Assembly: GCF_009664855.1 (NCBI RefSeq)
Contig: NZ_CP045928.1
Span: forward strand, 124,001 to 188,000
Source of the DNA: Flavobacterium sp. SLB02
Lineage (GTDB): Bacteria; Bacteroidota; Bacteroidia; Flavobacteriales; Flavobacteriaceae
Direction: 5' to 3'
DNA: 64,000 nucleotides
This document shows, piece by piece, positions 51,994 through 59,881 of the stretch. The notes under the pieces are model-generated. The model did not search any database and was not told where the DNA came from. It saw only the letters and a list, made by a program, of their open reading frames with translations. Made by a program: the position numbers and the translations under genes. Each line of letters starts with the position of its first letter. The first letter of the stretch is position 1.

Positions 51994-53274
51994 TTATTTT
52001 ATTAGACTTGGAGTATAAGAGTATACCGTATAGGGATAAATCATTTTTGCCGTGTACTTTGAAATTAAGCAAACCACCATAATTGGTAAAAACAAAGTAT
52101 AATCGTTTGTTAGTCCGCATACTAAAAATATGGCGGTAAAAGGGGCATGAATACTGGCGCTTAAAACTGCTGCCATCCCGATGATCATAAAGTTAACCGG
52201 AAGTACATGAACCTGAAAAAACGTGTTTAATATAGATGCTAATAATAATCCCAGAAAAGCACCAATAAAAAGACTTGGAGCAAACACGCCTCCGTCTCCT
52301 CCCGAAGCTAATGTTATAGAAGTCACGATAGGTTTTAGAAGTAAAACTCCAACAAAAGTAAAAGCCAAAGTAAGGGTTAAGGTAATTTCGGCTGAGTTGC
52401 CAACAATACCTTTTATAGCGTGATAACCTTCTCCATACAATTGAGGAAAAATAAAAAGTGAAACGCTTAAAACCACAGAACCAATTAAGATTTTATAATA
52501 ATGTGTATCGATTCTTCCGAATTGAGATTTAAAAAATAAAACGCAACGGGTTAGATAAACTGAATTTATTCCGGCTAAAATTCCTAAAAGGATAAAATAC
52601 GGAATCGCTTTTAGATGCCAGGTTGTAATAGAAACAGCAAATAAAGGTTCTTCTTTTAATATCGTTAATAATCCAAAAGCCACTGAAACCGCAATGATGT
52701 TCGAAATCACAAAAGCTCGGGTCACTTTTCTGGAAATTACTTCGAGAGCAAATAAAATCCCTGCAATTGGACTGCTGAATAATGCCGTAACACCAGCTGC
52801 AACTCCCGCACAAATCAATTCGGTTTTGTATTTGCGAAATACATTTTCTTTTTGTTGTGCAACAGATCCAATTGTAGCGGTGGCAACTACGGTTGAAACT
52901 TCGATTCCCGTTGAACCTCCAAAAGCGACAGTTAGTAATCCGTTTATAAAGTGAGAGGGTATTTTATATGAAGGTAAATTTTTTGAAGTTGATTTGGTGC
53001 TTTCAAAAACTTCTTTGATGCCTTTATTTTCTTTTTTATTGAATAAATATTGTCTTAGAAAATAAATAACAGATAATCCGAAGACGGGGAAAATGATATA
53101 AAAAATCGGGTTTACGGAGACTTCATGAAAGAAGATTTCTTCGTAATATTCTGTAATTTTTTTTAGTGATATTCCTAAAAAGGCCGAAAGAAAGCCAATT
53201 AAAACAGAAACAATAACTAATTTTTGGAAGACAATAAATTGATGATTTTTTTTGATTTTCGCCGTTTTGTTCAT
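51994..53274 (-). CDS. CLC-family anion channel/transporter lacking the coupling glutamates
   Basis: 426 residues with the CLC fold. The second signature region, usually GREGP, reads GGSTGIEVS (119-127), so the gating Glu (E148 of E. coli ClC-ec1) is Thr122. The inner segment reads AGILFALEVIS, where the internal proton Glu (E203) is Val179. The first loop GSGIPE becomes NKGIKE (83-88). The third region GGDGGVFAPSLFIGAFLG is intact. An uncoupled channel is a reasonable inference. ATG start. It precedes HPP on the same strand. Confidence 0.9.
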   Translation of the reverse strand: MNKTAKIKKNHQFIVFQKLVIVSVLIGFLSAFLGISLKKITEYYEEIFFHEVSVNPIFYIIFPVFGLSVIYFLRQYLFNKKENKGIKEVFESTKSTSKNLPSYKIPSHFINGLLTVAFGGSTGIEVSTVVATATIGSVAQQKENVFRKYKTELICAGVAAGVTALFSSPIAGILFALEVISRKVTRAFVISNIIAVSVAFGLLTILKEEPLFAVSITTWHLKAIPYFILLGILAGINSVYLTRCVLFFKSQFGRIDTHYYKILIGSVVLSVSLFIFPQLYGEGYHAIKGIVGNSAEITLTLTLAFTFVGVLLLKPIVTSITLASGGDGGVFAPSLFIGAFLGLLLASILNTFFQVHVLPVNFMIIGMAAVLSASIHAPFTAIFLVCGLTNDYTLFLPIMVVCLISKYTAKMIYPYTVYSYTPSLIK

Positions 53275-53413
53275 CAGTTGTGGATTTTTTCAATCGCATT
53301 TTTTTTATGCGGATTACAAAATTAGAGAATCAAAGTCGGTTTTTAATAAAAATCAGTCATTATATTGTGTTAAAGTTCTCGTTTTAAGAATTTTCTTTCG
53401 CTTACGGGATTGG

Positions 53414-53437
53414 CCACAAAGGCACAAAGACTCTAAG
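53414..53437 (+). repeat. Three octamers, mixed CAAAG and CTAAG type
   Basis: Two CAAAG-type units (the second is GCACAAAG) are followed in phase by ACTCTAAG, showing that both types belong to one family. Confidence 0.8.
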
Positions 53438-53478
53438 TTTTTTTAATCAATTGATAAGTAAAAATTGGTAAACAAATC

Positions 53479-53518
53479 TCGCAAAGTCGCAGAGTCGCAG
53501 AGTCGCAAAGTTGTTAAG
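53479..53518 (+). repeat. Octamer array, TCGCARAG type
   Basis: Four units, TCGCAAAG at both ends and TCGCAGAG twice between them, then a degenerate fifth (TTGTTAAG). It faces 53527-53559, where the complementary CTTTGC and GCGAGATTT ends allow a hairpin. Confidence 0.9.
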
Positions 53519-53526
53519 TTAATTTT

Positions 53527-53559
53527 CTTTGCTACTCTACGACTCTTTGCGCGAGATTT
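53527..53559 (-). repeat. Facing octamer array (arm of hairpin with 53474-53510)
   Basis: Begins CTTTGCTACTCTACGACTC and ends GCGAGATTT; on the minus strand it contains GCGCAAAG and TAGCAAAG and can pair imperfectly with the array to the left. Confidence 0.75.
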
Positions 53560-53567
53560 CCATAACA

Positions 53568-53705
53568 ATTTGAATAGCCTCCAGCTTTAGCTAGAGATAC
53601 ATTATTTTATATAGAAAAGGCTTTAGCCAAATTTTATTTGTTCGGCTAAAGCCTTTTTGCTTTTGTTTATTTACACATCCAGCTAAAGCAGGAAGCTATT
53701 CAAAT
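53568..53705. repeat. Nested double hairpin element
   Basis: Outer 25-base arms, 53568-53592 (ATTTGAATAGCCTCCAG onward) and 53681-53705, match at 23 of 25 positions. Inside them lies a perfect 14-bp hairpin, AAAAGGCTTTAGCC (53615-53628) with GGCTAAAGCCTTTT (53644-53657), which has the A-run and T-run of a terminator. GCTTTAGC or its complement occurs four times, so alternative pairings exist. Confidence 0.85.
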
Positions 53706-53729
53706 AACGTTGAATCAAAATATGAAAAA

Positions 53730-53753
53730 CTTAGCGTCTTCGCGCCTTTGCGA
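53730..53753 (-). repeat. Three octamers facing the array at 53414-53437
   Basis: On the minus strand the units are TCGCAAAG, GCGCGAAG and ACGCTAAG in phase. With the other arrays of this 492-base gap (53275-53766) they form a concentric layout around the nested hairpin. Confidence 0.8.
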
Positions 53754-53766
53754 GATTATTTTAAAC

Positions 53767-54156
53767 TTATCTTTCATAAAACTCAATAGGCAACAAATCA
53801 GGATCGGCGATAAAAGTAAATCGCTTATTGGTTGTTTCATCAATTCGAATAGGTTCTGATTCGATATTCTTAGTATTCAAAAAAGCAATTGTTTCTTCCA
53901 GATTAATTACTTCAAAAGCCAAATGACGCAAACCAACAGCTTCAGGTCGGGAAGGACGTTGCGGCGGATTTGGAAAAGAAAATAATTCTATGACATAAAT
54001 GCCATTTAAGGCCAGATCAAGTTTATACGATTGACGTTCTTCGCGATAGATTTCTCTAATAATCATTAATCCCAAAACTTCGGTATAGAAAGTTTTAGAT
54101 TTTTGATAATCGGAACATAAAATGGCGATATGATGAACTTTATTTAAGGTAAGCAT
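53767..54156 (-). CDS. VOC-family (YaeR/GloA2-like) metalloprotein
   Basis: 129 residues. Vicinal-oxygen-chelate fold with two beta-alpha-beta-beta-beta halves. Metal ligands are likely His8/His9 (KVHHIAILCSDYQKSKTFYTEV), a Glu near ELFSFPNPPQRPSRPEAVG, His77 in GLRHLAFEV, and Glu126 in PIEFYE. It resembles the YaeR group rather than a proven glyoxalase I, so its substrate is unknown. Its ATG follows the acetyltransferase stop without a gap, a sign of coupled translation. Confidence 0.9.
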   Translation of the reverse strand: MLTLNKVHHIAILCSDYQKSKTFYTEVLGLMIIREIYREERQSYKLDLALNGIYVIELFSFPNPPQRPSRPEAVGLRHLAFEVINLEETIAFLNTKNIESEPIRIDETTNKRFTFIADPDLLPIEFYER

Positions 54157-54729
54157 TTATTTAGATTCAGGTTCTTGATTTAATTTTCGAATTATTTTGG
54201 CCGGATTTCCAACAGCCAATGAATTGGCCGGAATGTCTTTGGTCACTACAGATCCGGCTCCAATAACACATCCTTTGCCAATAGTTACTCCCGGACAAAT
54301 AACAGAATTTCCGCCAATCCAGCAATCATCACCAATAGAAATGGGTAATGCATTTTCGAGTGTTTTTCTTAATTCGGCATCAAGCGGATGAGTGGCAGTA
54401 TAAATTTGAACGTTTGGTGCAAAAAACACATTCGATCCAATATTTACGGGCGCACAATCTAAAACAACACAATTTACATTAAAATAAACGTTGTCACCAC
54501 AAGAAATATTGTAACCGTAATCACAATGAAATGGAGGTTCTATGTAGAAACTCTTACCTACATTAGGAATTAACTCCTCTAAAATTAGTTTTGCTTTTTT
54601 TGTCAGGCGATATTCAGTTACGTTTAAACGGTGAAGTAGATTTTTAGCCTTTCGGCGTTCTTTTACTAAAACAGGATCTCCTGCAAGGTAGTATTCTCCG
54701 CCAATCATTTTTTCTTTCTCAGTCTTCAT
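54157..54729 (-). CDS. Maltose/galactoside-type O-acetyltransferase
   Basis: 190 residues, the length of LacA/Maa/NodL proteins. The N-terminal helical domain (MIGGEYYLAGDPVLVKERRKAKNLLHRLN) precedes the left-handed beta-helix of hexapeptide repeats. Catalytic His114 is in YTATHPLD, and the end IGDDCWIGGNSVICPGVTIG is typical. It moves an acetyl group from acetyl-CoA to a sugar hydroxyl in the cytoplasm. It is the middle gene of a YciI, acetyltransferase, VOC run (gaps of 9 and 0 bases). The acceptor sugar is unknown. Confidence 0.92.
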   Translation of the reverse strand: MKTEKEKMIGGEYYLAGDPVLVKERRKAKNLLHRLNVTEYRLTKKAKLILEELIPNVGKSFYIEPPFHCDYGYNISCGDNVYFNVNCVVLDCAPVNIGSNVFFAPNVQIYTATHPLDAELRKTLENALPISIGDDCWIGGNSVICPGVTIGKGCVIGAGSVVTKDIPANSLAVGNPAKIIRKLNQEPESK

Positions 54730-54738
54730 AAAATGTAA

Positions 54739-55197
54739 TTATATTTTTTTCTTAGCAATCTTTTCATGAATTTTTAATGTTTCCTGCAAAGCAGCCGTCG
54801 CATACCAGGGTGTTAATTCGGCTTCGAGCAAATTGGCTTTTATTGCCGGATCTGTGGCAACAAGTGCTTTTGCTTCTTCGACGGTTTCTACATTAAAAAT
54901 ATATATGCCTCTGTAATTTCTGTCATTTTTCATAAATGGTCCGGCAACAACCAGTTTTCCTTCCTGGGCTAGTTTGTTGATGTTCGCCATATGACCTTCG
55001 AATAATTTTTTGCTTTCTTCTTTTGATGCGCTTGTATGGGTTCCTGATTTTAAAAGACAAAATATATATTTCTTCATACCGTATTCATCGGCTTTCAGTG
55101 ATTTTGCCAGATTTTCATCGAATTTCATTTCAGTTTCCTGAGAAAATCCGATAACATTTATAAATAAAAATGCGAGTAACAGTCCTGATTTTTTCAT
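54739..55197 (-). CDS. Exported YciI-like protein
   Basis: 152 residues. Signal peptide of about 19 residues (MKKSGLLLAFLFINVIGFSQ) followed by a YciI-type ferredoxin-like domain (about 42-135): YIFCLLKSGTHTS, EGHMANINKLAQEGKLVVAGPF with the conserved His, RGIYIFNVETVEEAKALVATDP with the conserved Asp. YciI domains are usually cytoplasmic, so the export signal is a little unusual. It is the first gene of a three-gene run. Role unknown. Confidence 0.85.
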   Translation of the reverse strand: MKKSGLLLAFLFINVIGFSQETEMKFDENLAKSLKADEYGMKKYIFCLLKSGTHTSASKEESKKLFEGHMANINKLAQEGKLVVAGPFMKNDRNYRGIYIFNVETVEEAKALVATDPAIKANLLEAELTPWYATAALQETLKIHEKIAKKKI

Positions 55198-55331
55198 TTG
55201 AATGTTTATTTAGAAAAAGATGTTTTGTATTTTAAATAACTCCCAATTTTCATTCCTCATTCGGAATGGCAAACTATACGAAAATATTGTTATGAAAAGG
55301 ATTGTTCTAGACCCAATAAAAGTGTAAATCC

Positions 55332-55368
55332 TTTTGTGGCGTCCCGATAGCTATCGGGAGCCACAAAA
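55332..55368. repeat. Palindromic element with CCCGATAGCTATCGGG core
   Basis: TTTTGTGGC (55332-55340) pairs with GCCACAAAA (55360-55368) around the perfect 16-bp palindrome CCCGATAGCTATCGGG (55343-55358). It lies in the 278-base gap 55198-55475, which has no other feature that I can support. Confidence 0.8.
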
Positions 55369-55475
55369 GATTGAAAACGGATTGCTTCGCCAGTGCACTT
55401 TCAGGCTCGGGATTAGCTCCTAAAAAAAGGTTTTATCACAGAAATCGGAATCACAAGGTTGCACAAAATTATCTA

Positions 55476-55934
55476 CTATAATAACTTCTTCAAAATAACA
55501 ATCTGTCCTAAATGATAAATATCATGCTGAATAATACCATGAATATCTTCATAAAAATTATGATTGTTATTTGGATCTATTTTATCAAAGCCAGCATCAT
55601 CAAAATCACTCAAAAAGGCACTCCATAATTCCTGAGATTTAGCGAGACTTTGTAGTGATTGTTCCCATGAAGCTTCAGATGAATCCAAAATAGGAACGAA
55701 ATAATTATGATCAGGAGTTGTAACAATTTCGCCCTGCACACGTCTTAAAATATTTCTTCTCCATTGAATTAAATGATTGACAATTTCCCAAATCGTATTT
55801 AATTTTGGATTTATTTTTCTGTAAGCCTGCTCAGCCGTTACATTTTCTAAAGTATGTGCCAAAGTAACCTCCAGCCATGGATGTCCATTATAAATGGATT
55901 GATATAAATTCGAAACTCTTTTGCTTTCTGACAT
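55476..55934 (-). CDS. DinB-family putative metalloenzyme
   Basis: 152 residues, a four-helix DinB/YfiT-like bundle. The three metal-binding histidines are likely His54 (NTIWEIVNHLIQWRRN) and His137 and His141 (QHDIYHLGQIVILKK). Members include thiol transferases and many of unknown activity. Cytoplasmic. Minus-strand TATCTTTG at 55994-56001 is the likely promoter. Nothing in the neighbourhood shows a substrate. Confidence 0.9.
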   Translation of the reverse strand: MSESKRVSNLYQSIYNGHPWLEVTLAHTLENVTAEQAYRKINPKLNTIWEIVNHLIQWRRNILRRVQGEIVTTPDHNYFVPILDSSEASWEQSLQSLAKSQELWSAFLSDFDDAGFDKIDPNNNHNFYEDIHGIIQHDIYHLGQIVILKKLL

Positions 55935-55993
55935 AACTGCTATGGTTTATTTGTTTTATTTAAAAAAATTAAACTTTCGGTCTTAGTGATTAT

Positions 55994-56001
55994 CAAAGAT
56001 A
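55994..56001 (-). promoter_or_regulatory. DinB gene promoter -7 element
   Basis: Minus-strand TATCTTTG, 60 bases before the ATG, just outside the stop of the neighbouring hydrolase gene. Confidence 0.5.
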
Positions 56002-56013
56002 TAAAATCAATTT

Positions 56014-56742
56014 CTAGATAATCTGTTTTACAACTTTTTCAGTCTCAGTATTAAAAACTAGTATACCTTCATTTTTGTTGTCAAGTTGTTCCGCTAATTT
56101 TCCTTCTTTTGTCCAAATCGAACTAAACCCAACACTTACAAAATTATCACATTCTCCAATACAATTGGACATTAGAACCGGAATGGTGTATTTTTTAGCA
56201 ATTTCAGGATAATGTTTAAAAGCTTTATGTATTCCGTTTTGTGATTTGGCAACACTGGCCAGATATATATCCCCTCCAAGTTTGTTTGCTTTTTCGGCAT
56301 GTTCTGTTTGTAGGCTTTCATAACAAATAGCAGGAATAATTTTTTGATTCTCAATTTGGATTATAACTTGTTCATTTCCATTTTCAAAATAGGGAAATTC
56401 ATCTTCGTGAAGTTGTTGTTTTGAATAGGAAAGTCTTTCTTGGTTTGGTCGAAATATAAGCATACTAATTCGTATTCCATTTTCGGTTTTTAATGGAATC
56501 CCAACTCCAATAGTGATATTCTTAAGAGTACTAGTTTTCTCAAAATAATCAAATCGATTATCATCTTGATGAGTTGCAAGATCTTTGGCCAATTCGGGTT
56601 CGTAACCAGTTAATGAAAGTTCAGGAAAAAAAATCGAAGTTGCATTTAATGAGGAAGCAAGTTCTATAAATTTTATGTGTTTTTTTATGTTAGCTGAAAT
56701 ATCTCCTTTAAAAGGTTTTATTTGTGCGATTCCTATGTTCAT
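56014..56742 (-). CDS. Carbon-nitrogen hydrolase (nitrilase superfamily)
   Basis: 242 residues from the ATG at 56740-56742 (MNIGIAQIKPFKGD, the usual opening of the family); a longer frame exists but would add a non-homologous 21-residue tail. The catalytic triad is Glu41 (FFPELSLTGYEP), Lys108 (SYSKQQLHEDE) and Cys140 (PAICYES). It splits an amide or nitrile in the cytoplasm; the substrate is unknown. It is somewhat short for the family. It stands alone, divergent from the TonB-dependent receptor. Confidence 0.88.
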   Translation of the reverse strand: MNIGIAQIKPFKGDISANIKKHIKFIELASSLNATSIFFPELSLTGYEPELAKDLATHQDDNRFDYFEKTSTLKNITIGVGIPLKTENGIRISMLIFRPNQERLSYSKQQLHEDEFPYFENGNEQVIIQIENQKIIPAICYESLQTEHAEKANKLGGDIYLASVAKSQNGIHKAFKHYPEIAKKYTIPVLMSNCIGECDNFVSVGFSSIWTKEGKLAEQLDNKNEGILVFNTETEKVVKQII

Positions 56743-56859
56743 TTGGAGTTTTATTAAAGACGAAGAACTAATAGCTAAGATACAAATAAGTATTTTACAA
56801 CTCATCCTCGAAATTCTACAATTGGGTTATTTAATATTTTTTAACAAAAACTGTTAAAA

Positions 56860-56867
56860 TATATTTG
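56860..56867 (+). promoter_or_regulatory. TonB-dependent receptor promoter -7 element
   Basis: TATATTTG, 22 bases before the ATG at 56889; it also overlaps a TTG in frame with the receptor, which argues against that TTG as the start. Confidence 0.65.
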
Positions 56868-56888
56868 CACCATCAAAAACAAAATACC

Positions 56889-59054
56889 ATGACAACCAAA
56901 TTACTTTTTACCATTAGCTTTTTATTTTTTACCTGTTTTATTTTTGCCCAAAATACTATTTCGGGTAAAGTATTAGATCAAAAAGGAAAACCTGTTCCGG
57001 GAGCTAATATTTATATCGACGGAACTTATGACGGAGCTACAAGTTCTGAAACAGGAGATTTTTCGTTTGAAACATCAGAAACAGGAAATAAGACTTTAGT
57101 AATAAGTTTTTTATTGTACGATACTTTCAAAAAAGAAATTGATGTTGCCAACTATAAAGATCAAACCGTAAAACTTAGAGAAAACGTAAATGCACTTGAC
57201 GCTGTTGTAATTACTGCCGGAACATTAGAATCAGGAGACAAAGCAAGAGTTTCGGTCCTAAAACCTTTAGATATTGTAACCACAGCAGGTTCTGCGGGAA
57301 ATATTATTGCCGCTTTGCAAACCTTGCCGGGAACTCAAACTGTTGGAGAAGACGGACGTTTGTTTGTACGTGGAGGAGAAGCCAGCGAAACTCAGACTTT
57401 TGTAGATGGACTTCGTGTAGCACAGCCTTATGGCGCAACAACAAATAATTTACCAACCCGCAGCAGGTTTTCGCCTTTTTTGTTTAGCGGAATTGCTTTT
57501 TCTACCGGAGGATATTCTGCCGAATATGGAGAAGCTTTATCAAGTGTTTTATTATTGAATACGCAAGATGAACCGGACCAGAATAAAACAGATATTGCTT
57601 TAATGACCGTAGGTTTAGGAGTTGGAAATACGCAAAAATGGAAAAAAAGTTCTTTTAGTATTAATACCAATTATATAAACCTGGCACCTTATCAGGCGGT
57701 AATTCCTCAGAATGTAGATTGGAATAATCCTTATCAGTCTTTGGGAGGTGAAGCGGTTTACCGATATCATTTTGAAAGAGGTATTTTTAAATTATACGCC
57801 GCTTTTGATGCTGAAAAATTTGATTTGAATCAGAAGAATGTAAACTTCGTTGACCCCATCAGAACCGATTTAAACAATAATAATTTTTATTTGAATGCCT
57901 CTTACAAAGGAGATTTTGGAACGGGCTGGCAGCTAACATCAGGAATTAGTTACGGGTATAGCAAAAACAAAGTCAAATATGACATCAATGATGTTGACAG
58001 TAACGAAAATGCAGCACAGCTGAAGTTGAAATTAAGAAAAAACATTTCCAACTATTTTAAATTGTCTTTTGGAGCCGATTATTTTATGACCAGATACAAT
58101 GAAAATTTTGATGATAACATTTCGATAAAAACAGCCAATGGTTACGACTCAAATATCGCTGCTCTTTATACCGAAGGGGATATTTTGTTCTCGAAAAACC
58201 TGGCGATGAAAGTAGGTTTCAGGCTTTCGAATAATAGTTTGCTTGACGAGACCAATATAGCGCCAAGAGCTTCAATCGCTTATAAAGTTTCTAAAAACAG
58301 TCAGTTTTCATTTGCTTACGGAGATTTTTCTCAAACTCCTGTTGTTGATTATATTAAATATTCAAAATACCATCAGTTCGAAAGTGAAAAAGCGAGACAT
58401 TATATTTTGAATTATCAGTTTACAAAACCAGGGCAAACTTTCAGGGCAGAAGCATATTACAAAGATTACAGCAATTTGGTTCAGTATAATACGAGAGATA
58501 TTCAGTACAATTCGGTTTTCAATAACAATGGTTCGGGTTATGCAAAAGGATTGGATTTATTTTGGAGAGACAGTAATTTGTATAAAAACTTAGAATATTG
58601 GATTTCGTATTCTTATATCGATTCAGAGAGACAATACAAGAATTTTCCAATGATGGCAACTCCAAATTTTGTGGCAAATCACAGTTTATCCATCGTAACC
58701 AAATATTTTATCACCGATTGGAAATCGCAAATAGGTTTCACCAACAGTTATAGTTCAGGAAGACCTTATAACGATCCCAACCAAACACAATTCATGAACG
58801 GGAAAACAAAGTCATATAATAGTTTGAGTTTTAACTGGGCGTATTTACTAACAACACAAAAAATCCTGTATTTCTCGGTTTCGAATGTATTAGGAACCCA
58901 AAATGTTTTTGGTTACGACTACGCAAAATTACCGGACCCTAACGGAGTTTATAACAGACAAGCCGTTGTACCAACCGCAGACCGATTCTTTTTCGTAGGT
59001 TTCTTCTGGACGATTAGTGATAATAAAAATGAGAATCAATTGAAGAATCTTTAG
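56889..59054 (+). CDS. TonB-dependent receptor with carboxypeptidase-like N-domain
   Basis: 721 residues from the ATG at 56889, which opens a clean signal peptide (MTTKLLFTISFLFFTCFIFAQ). The carboxypeptidase-regulatory-like domain (about 22-105, NTISGKVLDQKGKPVPGANIYI) is followed by a plug (NALDAVVITAG to LFVRGGEASETQTFVDGLRV) and a barrel. It lacks the SusC-type GSR plug end and has no SusD partner, so it is an ordinary small-ligand receptor (metal, siderophore, vitamin or peptide). It may be co-regulated with the downstream genes, though a 369-base repeat-filled gap follows. Confidence 0.92.
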   Translation: MTTKLLFTISFLFFTCFIFAQNTISGKVLDQKGKPVPGANIYIDGTYDGATSSETGDFSFETSETGNKTLVISFLLYDTFKKEIDVANYKDQTVKLRENVNALDAVVITAGTLESGDKARVSVLKPLDIVTTAGSAGNIIAALQTLPGTQTVGEDGRLFVRGGEASETQTFVDGLRVAQPYGATTNNLPTRSRFSPFLFSGIAFSTGGYSAEYGEALSSVLLLNTQDEPDQNKTDIALMTVGLGVGNTQKWKKSSFSINTNYINLAPYQAVIPQNVDWNNPYQSLGGEAVYRYHFERGIFKLYAAFDAEKFDLNQKNVNFVDPIRTDLNNNNFYLNASYKGDFGTGWQLTSGISYGYSKNKVKYDINDVDSNENAAQLKLKLRKNISNYFKLSFGADYFMTRYNENFDDNISIKTANGYDSNIAALYTEGDILFSKNLAMKVGFRLSNNSLLDETNIAPRASIAYKVSKNSQFSFAYGDFSQTPVVDYIKYSKYHQFESEKARHYILNYQFTKPGQTFRAEAYYKDYSNLVQYNTRDIQYNSVFNNNGSGYAKGLDLFWRDSNLYKNLEYWISYSYIDSERQYKNFPMMATPNFVANHSLSIVTKYFITDWKSQIGFTNSYSSGRPYNDPNQTQFMNGKTKSYNSLSFNWAYLLTTQKILYFSVSNVLGTQNVFGYDYAKLPDPNGVYNRQAVVPTADRFFFVGFFWTISDNKNENQLKNL

Positions 59055-59058
59055 GAAG

Positions 59059-59405
59059 GTTCAAAGTGACAAAGGTTTGTCGAGCTTGGATTTGAAAAAA
59101 AATGCAAGTACTTAACAAGCTTTAGAATTAAAAAACGGATGCAAACTTAAAACCTTTGTCCCTTTGCTACTCTGAACCTTTGCACCTTTAAAAAAAACAA
59201 TTCAGTCATCAAAATCAACAACTCAGTATTATTTAATTTTAAAGCATTAAAAATCAATATACTTTTGAAGTATAAAATAATAAGCGACTAAGCCTCTAAG
59301 ACACTAAGAAAAAAGAAGCTTATCTCCTTAAAACCTTAATACTTAAAAAGAAGAGTTTTAATCATCAACAAAACTTAGAATCTCAGAACCTTAGCATCTT
59401 AGTAA
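59059..59405. repeat. Two successive inverted octamer arrays
   Basis: In the 369-base gap after the receptor, CAAAG-type units at 59059-59074 (GTTCAAAG, TGACAAAG) face four complementary units at 59154-59185. Next, CTAAG-type units at 59285-59308 (CGACTAAG onward) face four complementary units at 59374-59405. The rest of the gap is AT-rich with no gene. Confidence 0.9.
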
Positions 59406-59423
59406 CTAAAAAAAAAAGAAATC

Positions 59424-59831
59424 ATGACCAAAATTATTACCTTAATCACATTATTTATCTGCAGTCTGATATCTGCTCAAAATGTAAAACTGACTGTTTC
59501 TGTTTCGGGTTTAAAAAATAATGCAGGAACTGTTAAAGTAGGTTTGTACAACTCAGATGGGACCTTTCTTAAAACAACCTATAAAAGTGTTGGGTCTGAA
59601 ATTAAAAACAACAAAGCAGTTGTAAAATTCGACAATATTCCGGCAGGAGAATATGCAATTTCAACGTATCACGATGAAAACAATAACGGAAAACTGGATA
59701 AAAATATGATGGGAATTCCTTCTGAAGATTATGCAGCTTCAAACAATGCAAAAGGATTTATGGGACCTCCGGCTTATAAAGATGCTAAATTTGTCATTGC
59801 GAAAGATTCAAAAATTGAAATTACATTATAA
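59424..59831 (+). CDS. DUF2141 secreted protein
   Basis: 135 residues. Signal peptide ending near residue 18 (SLISAQ). The rest matches the DUF2141 beta-sandwich: NAGTVKVGLYNSDGTFLKT, FDNIPAGEYAISTYHDENNNGKLDKN with an EF-hand-like acidic loop, MGIPSEDYAASNNAKGFMGPP. Periplasmic or surface; function unknown. It is first in a run of closely spaced genes that leads to the LytS-type kinase. Confidence 0.9.
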   Translation: MTKIITLITLFICSLISAQNVKLTVSVSGLKNNAGTVKVGLYNSDGTFLKTTYKSVGSEIKNNKAVVKFDNIPAGEYAISTYHDENNNGKLDKNMMGIPSEDYAASNNAKGFMGPPAYKDAKFVIAKDSKIEITL

Positions 59832-59881
59832 ATAATAACTAACAAAACAAAATAAAAACAACCATTTTAATTACTTATAAA

